A DNA stretch of 64,000 bases. Origin: Gemmobacter lanyuensis. GTDB taxonomy: Bacteria; Pseudomonadota; Alphaproteobacteria; Rhodobacterales; Rhodobacteraceae. Shown here piece by piece: positions 52,191-60,345 of this stretch; position 1 is the first letter of the stretch; the number at the start of each line of letters is the position of its first letter. The notes beneath the pieces were generated by a model, which had not been told where the DNA came from, did no database searches, and worked only from the letters and a program-made list of their open reading frames with translations. Position numbers and translations under genes: made by a program. The DNA is taken from assembly GCF_014652355.1 (NCBI RefSeq), contig NZ_BMYQ01000001.1:122180-186179 (forward strand), read 5' to 3'.

Positions 52191-52400
52191 TCAGCCGAAC
52201 AGGCGGGTCCGCTTTACTGCCTCGCGGCGGAACAGGCCGCGCGGCACAGCGATCTGCTGGCGGGCGCGGTCAATCTGTTCCATGCGGCGGGCGAAGACTG
52301 CGTCATGGTCGGGTGCAGCGGCGCCGAGACCCAGGCCATCACGCATGGCGACCACGATTTCCTCGGCGGCGGTGGTCTTGCTGAAATCGGTGTGCATCAT
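52191..52400 (-). CDS. Small hypothetical protein with an FNR-type box upstream
   Basis: 69 residues (two adjacent ATG codons at 52400 and 52397). No family recognised; the peptide is soluble, helical and Arg-rich at the end (RRMEQIDRARQQIAVPRG). A weak AAAGGGA precedes the start. The frame is supported by codon bias and by a perfect FNR-type palindrome about 120 bases upstream with a GATAAT -10 between them, so it may be an oxygen-regulated small protein. Confidence 0.55.
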   Translation of the reverse strand: MMHTDFSKTTAAEEIVVAMRDGLGLGAAAPDHDAVFARRMEQIDRARQQIAVPRGLFRREAVKRTRLFG

Positions 52401-52481
52401 GGCTGTGTCCCTTTCGAACCAGCGTCGCCATCCTTGCGGCGCCCTTGTTTCCCTTATGCCATCCTTTGCGCGGGTGGGTCA

Positions 52482-52487
52482 ATTATC
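52482..52487 (-). promoter_or_regulatory. Candidate -10 element of the small gene
   Basis: The minus strand reads GATAAT (five of six matches to TATAAT), 27 bases after the FNR box and about 80 bases before the start codon. The distance places the box centre near -46 rather than the classical -41.5. Confidence 0.4.
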
Positions 52488-52514
52488 CCAATGAAAACCT
52501 AAACTTAGTAGATT

Positions 52515-52528
52515 TTGATCCCGATCAA
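52515..52528. promoter_or_regulatory. Perfect FNR/FnrL box
   Basis: TTGATCCCGATCAA matches the FNR-family consensus TTGAT-N4-ATCAA exactly. It lies between the fleQ stop and the 69-residue gene, in AT-rich DNA, so the small gene is the only plausible target. Confidence 0.7.
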
Positions 52529-52587
52529 AGTATTGGTTATTACATACTTTGGAATTGAATGCCCCGACCTGGGTTTGGGTTGGCGGG

Positions 52588-53700
52588 TCAGATCGCTGCG
52601 GCGGCGATGCCGTATTTCTTCATCTTCTCGATCAGCGTGGTCCGACGCAGGCGCAGCGCTTCTGCCGCGCGGGTCACGCAGCCTGCGGTCTGCCCCAGGG
52701 CGGCCTCGATCAGAGATACTTCGATATCGCGCAGATAGATCCGCAGATCCAGGTCCACCCCCTTCGACAGCGCCGCATCAAAGCTGCTGGCGTCGCCGGC
52801 AGGGCTGGGCGCTTCGGGCCATTCGCAGCGGTTCTCTTCCGCCAGCGGGGGCTGCATCTGGATCAGGTTACGTTCCACTTCGCGCGCGGTGACGGTCTGC
52901 CCGCCGAAGAAGGCAAAGGCACGTTGCACGATCGAGCGCAGCTCGCGGATGTTGCCGGGCCAGTCACGCGCTGCCAGCGCCCGCAGGGCCGAGGTATCGA
53001 ATTCAGGGGCGGGAAAGCCGGGGGTCTGCTTGCGCTGATCCTCGACCAACCGCTCCAGGATCACAGGCAGGTCGCCCGGACGTTCCGACAGGGCCGGAAC
53101 ATCCAGCGGAAAGGCCGACAGGCGATAGAACAGGTCAGCGCGGAAGGTGCCTGCCGTCACCATGGCCTCCAGCCCGCGGTGAGTGGCCGCCACGACGCGG
53201 AAATCCACCGATACGGTGCCATTGCCGCCCACGCGGCGGATCTGGCGGCTTTCCAGCACGCGCAGCAGCTTGGCCTGCATGGCCAGCGGCATATCGCCGA
53301 TCTCATCCAGAAACAGCGTGCCGCCCGCCGCCAGTTCGATCAGGCCCGTCCGGCTGCGCTCGGCGCCGGTGAAGGCGCCTTTCTCATGCCCGAAAAGCTC
53401 CCCCTCCAGAAGTTCGGCCGGAATGGCGGCGCAGTTGACGGCAACAAATTCGCCCCGGCGCCCCGACAGGCGATGCAGCGCTTCGGCCACCAGTTCCTTG
53501 CCCGAACCGGAGGGGCCGATCACAAGGGCAGGCGCATCACAAGGCGCGACGAATTCGACAAGCTGCTTCAGCCGTTGCATCCTTGGCGCATTGCCGGGGA
53601 TCAGGCGATCAATCAGCCGACCGCACAGCGCCTGTTCCACAGAGCCCGGCAGCGGCACAACGGTTGTTACGGCCTCTTGAAACATCCAATGGGTTGTCAT
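52588..53700 (-). CDS. fleQ: Flagellar sigma-54-dependent activator FleQ
   Basis: 370 residues. No receiver domain; a short N-terminal region leads into an AAA+ domain with Walker A GPSGSGKE (about 62-69), the sigma-54 contact motif GAFTGA (108-113) and [10 protein letters not shown]. The C-terminus has a Fis-type helix-turn-helix ([20 protein letters not shown]). AAGGAG precedes the ATG. In Rhodobacter sphaeroides FleQ is the top activator of the Fla1 flagellum. The partner FleT-like gene is 6.6 kb away; together they should activate flagellar promoters. Could also be named FlbD-like, but the gene context favours FleQ. Confidence 0.8.
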   Translation of the reverse strand: MTTHWMFQEAVTTVVPLPGSVEQALCGRLIDRLIPGNAPRMQRLKQLVEFVAPCDAPALVIGPSGSGKELVAEALHRLSGRRGEFVAVNCAAIPAELLEGELFGHEKGAFTGAERSRTGLIELAAGGTLFLDEIGDMPLAMQAKLLRVLESRQIRRVGGNGTVSVDFRVVAATHRGLEAMVTAGTFRADLFYRLSAFPLDVPALSERPGDLPVILERLVEDQRKQTPGFPAPEFDTSALRALAARDWPGNIRELRSIVQRAFAFFGGQTVTAREVERNLIQMQPPLAEENRCEWPEAPSPAGDASSFDAALSKGVDLDLRIYLRDIEVSLIEAALGQTAGCVTRAAEALRLRRTTLIEKMKKYGIAAAAI

Positions 53701-54151
53701 GCTCCGGCTCCTTCCAGATCGTCTGTCTGGATATTTTAGGGGAACCGGCCCTACATCAATTTTGTGTTAGTATCTTTTGATCTGTCTTTGGGTGATGCCC
53801 ATGTCCTTTGTGTGGTTCCTGTTTACCCATTCGGATGGGTTTGCGGCGGGTATTGCTGCGCCGCAGCTATTTCTGCGCTGCGGAAAGGCGGCATGGAGCA
53901 GCCCTGCGCCGAAAAAGCAACCAACGCGGGAATCGGGCGGAATGGATTCAAATCCCTGATCTTGCCGCGACGTTGCATGAGGCAAGCTTGCGCTGCGCCG
54001 TTCATTGGACACAGCGGGCATAGTGTCGCAGCCAGATTGCACGACGGGCGGGGCAGGTGGAAAAAACAAAGGCCCGCACGATGGCGGGCCGTAAGCGCTG
54101 TTACAGGGGAGGGGGTCGGACCAATTCATCCCGATCCGGGCCAAAACGGCG
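53701..54151. other. 451-bp gene-free stretch upstream of fleQ
   Basis: No convincing frame; the long open frames here have Arg/Pro-rich, unselected translations. It must contain the fleQ promoter on the minus strand (AT-rich at 53738-53790, including GATACT and TAAAAT-like hexamers). A small perfect dyad ACCCAT-TCGG-ATGGGT lies at 53825-53840. A terminator for the small gene at 54152 is at 54061-54090. Confidence 0.4.
54061..54090 (-). terminator. Terminator of the 45-residue membrane protein gene
   Basis: On the minus strand GGCCCGC and GCGGGCC form the stem, followed by TTTGTTTTTT. It lies about 60 bases after the small gene. Confidence 0.8.
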
Positions 54152-54289
54152 TCAGCCGAAAACCATATAGCCCAAAACGACCCAGACGGATGTACCACCC
54201 AAAATGGCCGGAACCAGCCACCAGCCCGCCGGGAATTCAAAAGTCAGCTTCAGGCTGGCTGTTTGACGGACACGCGTCATCGCGGACAT
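54152..54289 (-). CDS. Small single-span membrane protein
   Basis: 45 residues from the ATG at 54289 (MSAMTRVRQTASLKLTFEF), chosen because GAGGAG precedes it. The C-terminal half is one hydrophobic span (WWLVPAILGGTSVWVVLGYM) with a positively charged N-terminal region inside the cell. No family recognised. It stands alone between fleQ and the response regulator, with its own terminator, so it is probably real and may serve the flagellum or envelope. Confidence 0.6.
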   Translation of the reverse strand: MSAMTRVRQTASLKLTFEFPAGWWLVPAILGGTSVWVVLGYMVFG

Positions 54290-54466
54290 GGCAATCTCCT
54301 CAAGACTATCCTTGTGGCCACTATGGTCTACGTCCCGGCGCGCCACCATGCGAGCAGAAGGTGATCGGCATTTGTCCTAAGTTTGCGTCATATCCTTTCG
54401 GATGCCGCAAATGGCAACGGCCCGGGACAGGCCCGGGCCGCGCAGGGCAAAATCGCTCGGCGTCGG

Positions 54467-55123
54467 TCAGACGAGGCCCAGATCCCGCGCCATGATCACC
54501 GCCTGGGTGCGGTTCTGGGCGCCCAGTTTGCGGCAAATCGCGGTTACATGCATCTTCACCGTCGGCTCGGCCAGTTGCAGTTCGTTCGCAATCTCTTTGT
54601 TCTGCTTGCCTTCGGCGAGATAGGACAGGACGGTCATTTCCTTGTCCGACAGGTTCCCGTTACGCACATTGCGCGATGCGGCCTGGGCGCTGCCGCGCAT
54701 CAGCTCGAGCGGCATATACTGCTCGCCCGAATGCATGAAGCGGATGGCATTCGCAAGGCTGCGGGCCGCCGTGGTCTTCAGGACAATCCCGGACGAGCCG
54801 GCATTCATGATTTCATCAAGCATCCGCGGCGTCGGCGTGCCGGTGATGATGGCCACCGGATTGCCGCCATTCTGCTTGATGGCGCGTTTCAGGCCGATGA
54901 CGCCATTCATGCCCGGCATGTTGAGATCCAGAAGCACCACATCGAAGGGGCCCTCTGCCACGATGATATCCACCGCTTCGTCAAGGGATTTGGCGGTGGT
55001 CACCTCCATCCCTGCCGCGCGGGTCAGGTACATCGCGAACATGTCGAGGACCATTTCATGGTCGTCGGCGATCAGGACGCGCAGCGTGACCTTTTCGTCG
55101 ATCTCCGTCCTCCCCTGCATCAT
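54467..55123 (-). CDS. LuxR/NarL-type response regulator
   Basis: 218 residues (ATG pair at 55123/55120). The receiver domain has the acidic pair ADDHE, the phosphorylation site VVLLDLNMPGM (Asp at about 67) and the lysine KTTAA. The C-terminal LuxR helix-turn-helix is LSDKEMTVLSYLAEGKQNKE then ELQLAEPTVKMHVTAICRKL. It is divergent from the periplasmic protein and the hybrid kinase at 55380-58576, its likely partners, with a 14-bp palindrome between them. A flagellar role is suggested only by location. Confidence 0.88.
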   Translation of the reverse strand: MMQGRTEIDEKVTLRVLIADDHEMVLDMFAMYLTRAAGMEVTTAKSLDEAVDIIVAEGPFDVVLLDLNMPGMNGVIGLKRAIKQNGGNPVAIITGTPTPRMLDEIMNAGSSGIVLKTTAARSLANAIRFMHSGEQYMPLELMRGSAQAASRNVRNGNLSDKEMTVLSYLAEGKQNKEIANELQLAEPTVKMHVTAICRKLGAQNRTQAVIMARDLGLV

Positions 55124-55281
55124 TTGAACTGTCCCCGCATAACTTTCAGTGAGCCGAATTGCATAACGTCAGGTTTGTCGCCATACCCGGGCGTTGCGAT
55201 CATCATTTCGCTAATTTTATCGATCCGTCCAGACCTTACAGCCCGATCACCCGTATTGGTTGCAACGGAACGTATGTAAAC

Positions 55282-55295
55282 CATACCATGGTATG
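55282..55295. promoter_or_regulatory. Perfect 14-bp palindrome in the divergent regulator/sensor promoter region
   Basis: CATACCATGGTATG reads the same on both strands. It is flanked by two GTATGTA-type words (GTATGTAAAC, GTATGTATAC). LuxR/NarL regulators bind inverted repeats with TAC/GTA halves, so the adjacent regulator is the natural candidate. Confidence 0.6.
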
Positions 55296-55379
55296 TATAC
55301 CCCATCCAAATAGAAGATAGCCACTATCCTCATATTTGCTACGGTCAACACGTTAGACAGTCTTTTGGAGGGTTCCGCC

Positions 55380-55868
55380 TTGCGCCATTTTCTTTCCGCG
55401 GTCTTCGCAGCCGCTGTTGCAGCGACCCTGACCATCGGTTCTGCTGCCGCCGAAACCGGCGAAACCGTGCTGACGCTGACCGGGCCGGGGCTGCCCGACG
55501 GGGGCGTCACCTATGACATGGCCGCGCTCGAGGCCATGCCGCAGGTCAAATTCACCACAACCACCGTCTGGACCGATGCCGCGCAGGAATTTTCGGGGGT
55601 GCCGTTGAAGGCGCTGCTGGATGCGGCGGGGGTTGATGGCAGTCTGATCCGTGCGACCGCGCTGAATGATTACGCGGTGGAAATTCCGCGTGACAGCCTT
55701 GAGGACGGGGCGCCCATCCTCGCCACGCGGATCAACGGGGAACATTTCTCGCGTCGTGACAAGGGGCCCCTTTGGGTCGTATATCCCTATGACTCGGCTG
55801 AACGTTTTCGGAATGAATTGATCTTCGGTCGCAGCGTCTGGCAGCTGAACCGCGTTTCGGTGGAATAA
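55380..55868 (+). CDS. Periplasmic sulfite-oxidase-fold protein without the molybdenum cysteine
   Basis: 162 residues from a TTG at 55380, the only start with a good ribosome site (GGAGG, 8 bases before). Signal peptide MRHFLSAVFAAAVAATLTIG, then a molybdopterin-oxidoreductase-like domain (FSGVPLKALLDAAGV, LWVVYPYDSAE). The mature protein has no cysteine at all, so it cannot hold molybdenum as YedY/SuoX enzymes do. It directly precedes the hybrid kinase gene, so a role as periplasmic sensor partner is likely. Confidence 0.75.
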   Translation: MRHFLSAVFAAAVAATLTIGSAAAETGETVLTLTGPGLPDGGVTYDMAALEAMPQVKFTTTTVWTDAAQEFSGVPLKALLDAAGVDGSLIRATALNDYAVEIPRDSLEDGAPILATRINGEHFSRRDKGPLWVVYPYDSAERFRNELIFGRSVWQLNRVSVE

Positions 55869-55942
55869 GAGGTCGGGCATAGCGGACAGCAAGAGGTTTC
55901 AGGACGATCGTGTGCGCGATGCGCTATGCCCATGAGGAAGGA

Positions 55943-58576
55943 ATGAAGCTGCAGTCGCATCAGCGGCTGCGGGTTTACGGCTCCTTGTTGATCCTCGCGA
56001 TTGTGGCGCTTGTGTCGCTTTCGGTGTTTCTTGAAATCGATCGTCAGCTGGACCGCAGCGCTACGGCCGAATCCGATAACCGGACCTGGGTTCTGGCGCA
56101 GCTTGAGGTAGACCTTCTGCGATATGAGCGTTCGCTCTATGCCGCGCAGGCCGATCAGTCCAAGCCCCGGCTGGACGATGTCCGGCTGGCCTTTGATATC
56201 CTCTACAGCCGCGTTGATCTGGTCGGCCGGGCGCCCACGCTCGACAGCCTGCCGCTGCGCCAGTCGAAAGGGTGGCTGGAACTTTCGGGGCCGGGCGGCC
56301 TGATCGAAACAACGGTCCCGGTCATCGACTCCGCGGATAGTGAGCTTCAGGCAGGCATCCCGGAGCTGATTGCGCGGATGCCGCCCGTCACGCGCGACGT
56401 GCGTCAGGCCGTGGTCGAGTCGCTGGCCAAGTCGATGGACAGTGGCGATGAAGCGCGGCACGACCTGCGCAACTCGCTGCGCGCCTTCACCATGGCGCTG
56501 ATCATCATCATGGTGGTGATGGCGCTGCTTCTCTTGGCGATCTATTTCCAGGGCCGCACGCAATCCCGCCATGCCAAGATGCTGGAACTGGCGGTTCACA
56601 ACCTGCGGACTATGATCGATTCATCGCAGGATGCGGTTCTGATGATCGACGCCGATCAGAATGTGACCGGATCCAACCGTGCGGGCGAGGTGATGCTGGG
56701 CTTGACCTTCAGCCGCCGCGCGCCGGTCCGCCTGGCCGACATGCTGTCGGACGATGAGGGGGGCGAGCTGACCGCAGGCACCCGCCGCCGGATGACATGC
56801 CGTCGGGCTGATGGATCAAAATTCCCGGTCGAAGCAACGTTGGCCCGTGCCCGCACGGCAACTGGCCAGAGCTTTTCGATCGCCTTCCTGCGCGACATGT
56901 CGGAACAGCTGGAACATGAACGCAGCCTGGCCGAGGCGCGCAACGCCGCCATGCAGGGGGATGAGGCCAAGGCCCGCTTCCTTGCCGTGATGAGCCACGA
57001 GATGCGGACCCCGCTGAACGGGCTTCTTTCGGCAACCGAGCTTCTGACCAGCACCACCGATCTGGATGATGAACAACAATGGCTGGTCAGCATCATCCGC
57101 ACCTGTGGCCAATCCACGCTGGAACAGGTGAACAATGTGCTTGAACTGACCCGGCTTGCCGCGTCGGACGGGCAGGAATATCCGGTCACGGATGTGGCGC
57201 TGGGTCCGACACTGCGCGCCCTTGTCCAGCAATTCCAGCCCGAGGCGCTGCGCCGGGGCAGCTCGGTCGATCTGATCGGGCCGGATGAAGGGTCTGCGCC
57301 CATCGTCAAGCTTGCACAACCGCTGCTGCGGCGCGTGCTGGTCAACCTTCTGTCCAATGCGGTGAAGTTTACCGAACATGGCCGCATCACGCTGGAACTC
57401 AGCACGGCGCCGACATCGGACCCGAACCGCGTCGCGCTCCGCATCGCCGTGCGTGATACCGGTATCGGCATTGCCGAGGCCGATCTTGAACGGATCTTCC
57501 GCAATTTCGAGACGCTCGACAGCTCTTATTCCCGCATGCAAGAGGGCAGCGGCCTGGGCCTCGGCATCGCCAAGCTGGCCGCCGAAGCCATGGGCGGGCA
57601 TTTCGAGGTCGCAAGCCGACCGGGGGAGGGCAGCTGCTTCACGCTGGTGATGGAGGCCGAGGTCGCCGCTGCCCCCACACGCCCCGCCGTGCCCGAACGC
57701 ATCGCGCGCGGGGGGGCGGGCGAGCGACCGCTGCATATTCTGATCGCGGAAGACAATCAGGTGAACCGCATCCTTCTGGTGCGGCAGCTGGAACGCTATG
57801 GCCATGTCGTGACGGCGGTCTGCGACGGGCAAGAGGCGCTTGAAACCGGTCTGGCGCAGCCTTTCGACATCGTGCTGATGGACGTCTCAATGCCGCGGAT
57901 GGATGGCCTGACCGCAAGCCGCCTGCTGCGCGAGCGGGGCCTGCCCAAGACGGTGCCGATTTTCGCCGTGACCGCGCAGGCCCAACCCGACCGTGTGCAT
58001 CAGTTCAAGGCCGCCGGGATGACCGAGGTCGTCACCAAACCCGTCAATATTGATGCGCTGAACCGTCTGATGCAGCAACGCGTCGGCCCGGTCAGCCCAA
58101 TGCAGGAGCTGCGCATGCCCGCACCGCCCCCTCGGGCGTCTGAACCCGCGCCTGAAACCGCGGCCGCACCCGCCGCACCTTCGGCCTCGGCGCCCGCGCA
58201 TCTTGCCACGGCCGAGCCGATCCCCAAATCCGACAAGCCGCTGCTGGATGATCGTATCCTTGCCGAACTCGAAGAGGATATGGGACGCGATTTCATCGGT
58301 ATGATGGCCGATCGTTTCAGCGCCGACATGTCTTCGGCCCTGGGTGAGGCGCAGGCCGCACTGGAAGGCGCCGACCACGGAGAGCTTGCCCGTGTCGCCC
58401 ATCGTAGCGCCGGGGCGGCAGCGGTGCTTGGGCTTGCGGCCCTGGCGGATGAGCTTCGTGCGCTGGAGCGTGCGGCCCCGACCGAAGGCAATGGGACGCT
58501 CAGCGCGCGCTGTGCCCGCATCCGTGACCTCAGCGGCCAGAGCGAGGCGCGGCTGCGCGCGGCCCTTGTGGACTGA
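55943..58576 (+). CDS. Hybrid histidine kinase with receiver and Hpt domains
   Basis: 877 residues from the ATG at 55943, with AGGAAGGA before it. Order: membrane span 1 (about 11-31), periplasmic region of about 150 residues, span 2 (about 183-203), PAS-like domain (about 215-330), HisKA with the phosphorylated His 352 (MSHEMRTPLNG), ATPase domain (NLLSNAVKFT, DTGIGI, GLGLGIAKL), receiver (Asp 647 in LMDVSMPRMDG), Ala/Pro linker, Hpt (His 820 in VAHRSAGAA). It can run a four-step phosphorelay, probably to the divergent LuxR-type regulator. The upstream periplasmic protein likely feeds its sensor region. Confidence 0.9.
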   Translation: MKLQSHQRLRVYGSLLILAIVALVSLSVFLEIDRQLDRSATAESDNRTWVLAQLEVDLLRYERSLYAAQADQSKPRLDDVRLAFDILYSRVDLVGRAPTLDSLPLRQSKGWLELSGPGGLIETTVPVIDSADSELQAGIPELIARMPPVTRDVRQAVVESLAKSMDSGDEARHDLRNSLRAFTMALIIIMVVMALLLLAIYFQGRTQSRHAKMLELAVHNLRTMIDSSQDAVLMIDADQNVTGSNRAGEVMLGLTFSRRAPVRLADMLSDDEGGELTAGTRRRMTCRRADGSKFPVEATLARARTATGQSFSIAFLRDMSEQLEHERSLAEARNAAMQGDEAKARFLAVMSHEMRTPLNGLLSATELLTSTTDLDDEQQWLVSIIRTCGQSTLEQVNNVLELTRLAASDGQEYPVTDVALGPTLRALVQQFQPEALRRGSSVDLIGPDEGSAPIVKLAQPLLRRVLVNLLSNAVKFTEHGRITLELSTAPTSDPNRVALRIAVRDTGIGIAEADLERIFRNFETLDSSYSRMQEGSGLGLGIAKLAAEAMGGHFEVASRPGEGSCFTLVMEAEVAAAPTRPAVPERIARGGAGERPLHILIAEDNQVNRILLVRQLERYGHVVTAVCDGQEALETGLAQPFDIVLMDVSMPRMDGLTASRLLRERGLPKTVPIFAVTAQAQPDRVHQFKAAGMTEVVTKPVNIDALNRLMQQRVGPVSPMQELRMPAPPPRASEPAPETAAAPAAPSASAPAHLATAEPIPKSDKPLLDDRILAELEEDMGRDFIGMMADRFSADMSSALGEAQAALEGADHGELARVAHRSAGAAAVLGLAALADELRALERAAPTEGNGTLSARCARIRDLSGQSEARLRAALVD

Positions 58577-58601
58577 GCGGGTTTTTCGTCCGTGACCAAC
58601 A

Positions 58602-58630
58602 AAGGCCGGGGCATGCGTCCCGGCCTTTTC
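58602..58630 (+). terminator. Terminator between the kinase and sltF genes
   Basis: AAGGCCGGG (58602-58610) and CCCGGCCTT (58619-58627), then TTC and more T. It ends the kinase transcript; it may also act for convergent sltF. Confidence 0.85.
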
Positions 58631-58632
58631 TT

Positions 58633-59508
58633 TCAGGGTTGCAGGGCCAGCAGATCGCGCATGGCGGCGATGTCATCCCACTGCTGCTGCATACGCGGGG
58701 ACAGGTCTGTCTGATCAAGCAGGGCGGGAATGCCCTCATCTTCCCAGCGCGGTTCGCCGCGCGGGCGGGTCAGCGACGCGGCCAATCCGGTGATCGGATC
58801 GGTCGCGGGCGGGGGCGGAGCTTCGCCTTCGGGCGCGGTGCCTGTGGTCAGGCCCACCGCCGCGCTGGCCACAAGCGGCGCACCCGGCAAAAGCAGGATG
58901 CCAGTGACGCTGCCGGTGATGCGCGCACGCGGGGCCGCCTCAGCAAGGGTGGGGTCCAGTGCCGCATAATCCAGTGGCGGGCCGGCGTCGACCTCGCCCA
59001 TGGCGGCAAGAACCTTGTCCCGATAGGCCGCGCCGCGATCCGGGTCTTGCGAGTGATAGGCCGCCGTCGCCGCTTCCCAGGACCCGAGGCTTTCATAAAG
59101 TTTGCGCAGGAACAGCGCCGCATACCGCGTGTTCGTGGGCGGATCGATCATTGCGGCGGTGCTGGGGAAGGCGGCCGAATGCCAGCGATGATTGAGCTGC
59201 ATGCACCCGACATCGATATTGGTGACACCCTGGATCAACGCCTGATCCAGATAGGCCAGCGCCTCTTCCTGCGTTTCGAAGAACATGCCCTTGCCGCCCT
59301 GGTTCAGCGTCCAGGGCCAGCCGCGCGTGCCGCCGTCGCCGGTTGCCCGTCCCGCCTCGACCCGCGAAATCGCGGGCAGAAGACCATCGGGCAGTCCTTC
59401 TGCCGCACCTGCGGCGGCGGCCAGCTGTTCACAGTCCACCGCAAGCGCGGCCGCCCCCCCGGGATGGAGGGCCAGCAACAGAAGCGGAAAAAGGATGCGC
59501 GGGATCAT
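58633..59508 (-). CDS. sltF: Flagellar-type lytic transglycosylase (SltF-like)
   Basis: 291 residues with a signal peptide (MIPRILFPLLLLALHPGGAA) and an SLT domain: the catalytic glutamate in AISRVEAGRATGDGG, then GCMQLNHRWH and YESLGSWEAATAAYHSQ. A low-complexity C-terminal third follows. In Rhodobacter sphaeroides SltF is the muramidase that lets the flagellar rod cross the cell wall and works with FlgJ. The location next to fliS and fleT supports this. The gene follows fliS by 54 bases. Confidence 0.78.
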   Translation of the reverse strand: MIPRILFPLLLLALHPGGAAALAVDCEQLAAAAGAAEGLPDGLLPAISRVEAGRATGDGGTRGWPWTLNQGGKGMFFETQEEALAYLDQALIQGVTNIDVGCMQLNHRWHSAAFPSTAAMIDPPTNTRYAALFLRKLYESLGSWEAATAAYHSQDPDRGAAYRDKVLAAMGEVDAGPPLDYAALDPTLAEAAPRARITGSVTGILLLPGAPLVASAAVGLTTGTAPEGEAPPPPATDPITGLAASLTRPRGEPRWEDEGIPALLDQTDLSPRMQQQWDDIAAMRDLLALQP

Positions 59509-59562
59509 GCCCCTGTTTTGGCAAGTTCCGTGCCACGCAGGGGCCGCGTCGGGGACGGGCGG

Positions 59563-59955
59563 TCAGGCGGCCGCGGGGTTGGGGGCAATCTGCGCCCAGG
59601 CCGAGATAATGCCCCCGATCAGCTGCGCGCAGCGGCCAAGATCCGCACCGTCCTCACGGCGGAAGGTCGCCAGAAGTTGCTGGCGGCAATGCTCATAGAC
59701 CTTGAAGAGGTTGTCCGAAATCTCGCCCCCTTTTTCGAAATCGAGGCTTGATTGCAGGACATAAATCGCCGTCAGCGCCCGCGTCAGATGCAGGTCTGGC
59801 ATGGGGCGGTCATCGGCCATGGCTGCGGCCACCACCTGCAGCGCCCGCTCCAGCTCGCGCAGCGTGAACAGAACAATGCCGTGCGGATCCTCGGGGACCG
59901 TGGTCGCACCGCTGTTTGCCCGGCGGTATTGGGAACGGGCATCGAGGAAGGTCAT
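59563..59955 (-). CDS. fliS: Flagellin export chaperone FliS
   Basis: 130 residues. The four-helix pattern is recognisable: SQYRRANSGATTVPEDPHGI, LRELERALQVVAAAM, ALTAIYVLQSSLDFEKGGEI, then NLFKVYEHCRQQLLATFR. FliS binds flagellin in the cytoplasm before export. It lies upstream of sltF in the same direction. A weak sigma-54 element lies upstream. Similarity is of the pattern type, so the name is probable, not certain. Confidence 0.75.
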   Translation of the reverse strand: MTFLDARSQYRRANSGATTVPEDPHGIVLFTLRELERALQVVAAAMADDRPMPDLHLTRALTAIYVLQSSLDFEKGGEISDNLFKVYEHCRQQLLATFRREDGADLGRCAQLIGGIISAWAQIAPNPAAA

Positions 59956-60019
59956 GGCTCACCCTTTGAGACGTTGTCGGCCTGTTGCTTGGAAAACGGA
60001 TGTCCATCGCGGATGTTTA

Positions 60020-60034
60020 GCCCGCCCTGTGCCG
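60020..60034 (-). promoter_or_regulatory. Weak sigma-54-like element for fliS-sltF
   Basis: The minus strand reads CGGCACAGGGCGGGC. GG and GC are correctly spaced and CGGCAC matches five of six, but the -12 half GGGC is poor. Confidence 0.35.
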
Positions 60035-60043
60035 GGTTTCCGG

Positions 60044-60068
60044 CAGTGGGCACTGTCGATATTTCGAC
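60044..60068. promoter_or_regulatory. Two adjacent dyads between fliS and fleT
   Basis: CAGTG-GG-CACTG (60044-60055) is followed, sharing one base, by GTCGA-TATT-TCGAC (60055-60068). They lie between two divergent flagellar promoters, fitting activator sites such as for FleQ; identity of the binding protein is unknown. Confidence 0.45.
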
Positions 60069-60297
60069 ACATCCAATGGGTGCGTCAGATTGGTGACGTA
60101 TTTTCGGACATCCCTTCGGATGCATCATCTTGGCCCAAGGTTTGGGCCTGATCCGAAGCGCAGCACGCCCATGCCGAAGATCGGGGCCGTCTGGCAGAAG
60201 GTCCATGGGATCGTGCGAAAGCATAACGCCAAGAAAAACAGGGATTTTAGGGCAAGGGCGCAAAAAAATGCGTTCGGCCAGAACGGGCCTGCGGCGC

Positions 60298-60312
60298 TGG
60301 CATGCTTCCTGC
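60298..60312 (+). promoter_or_regulatory. Sigma-54 promoter of the fleT-fliEFG operon
   Basis: TGGCATG, five bases, TGC: GG and GC have the correct spacing and the -24 part matches at all but one base. It lies 33 bases before the fleT start, leaving room for a transcription start near 60323 and a ribosome site at 60332. Confidence 0.62.
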
Positions 60313-60345
60313 CTTGTACCTTGCACAAGCATGGGAGAGCCAGAC

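Larger units (their letters stand above)
59956..60345. other. 390-bp divergent regulatory region between fliS and fleT
   Basis: No gene. It holds sigma-54 type elements for fleT (60298-60312) and possibly fliS (60020-60034), plus two adjacent perfect dyads at 60044-60068. Open frames crossing it have Arg-rich unselected translations. Confidence 0.5.

Noticed and set aside
53935-53965. tRNA-like GATTCAAATCC
   Set aside because: No acceptor, D or anticodon stems can be drawn around it.
53764-54495. 243-codon plus-strand frame across the fleQ upstream gap
   Set aside because: Composition is unlike a protein, it crosses a minus-strand terminator, a small gene and part of the regulator gene, and has no credible start.
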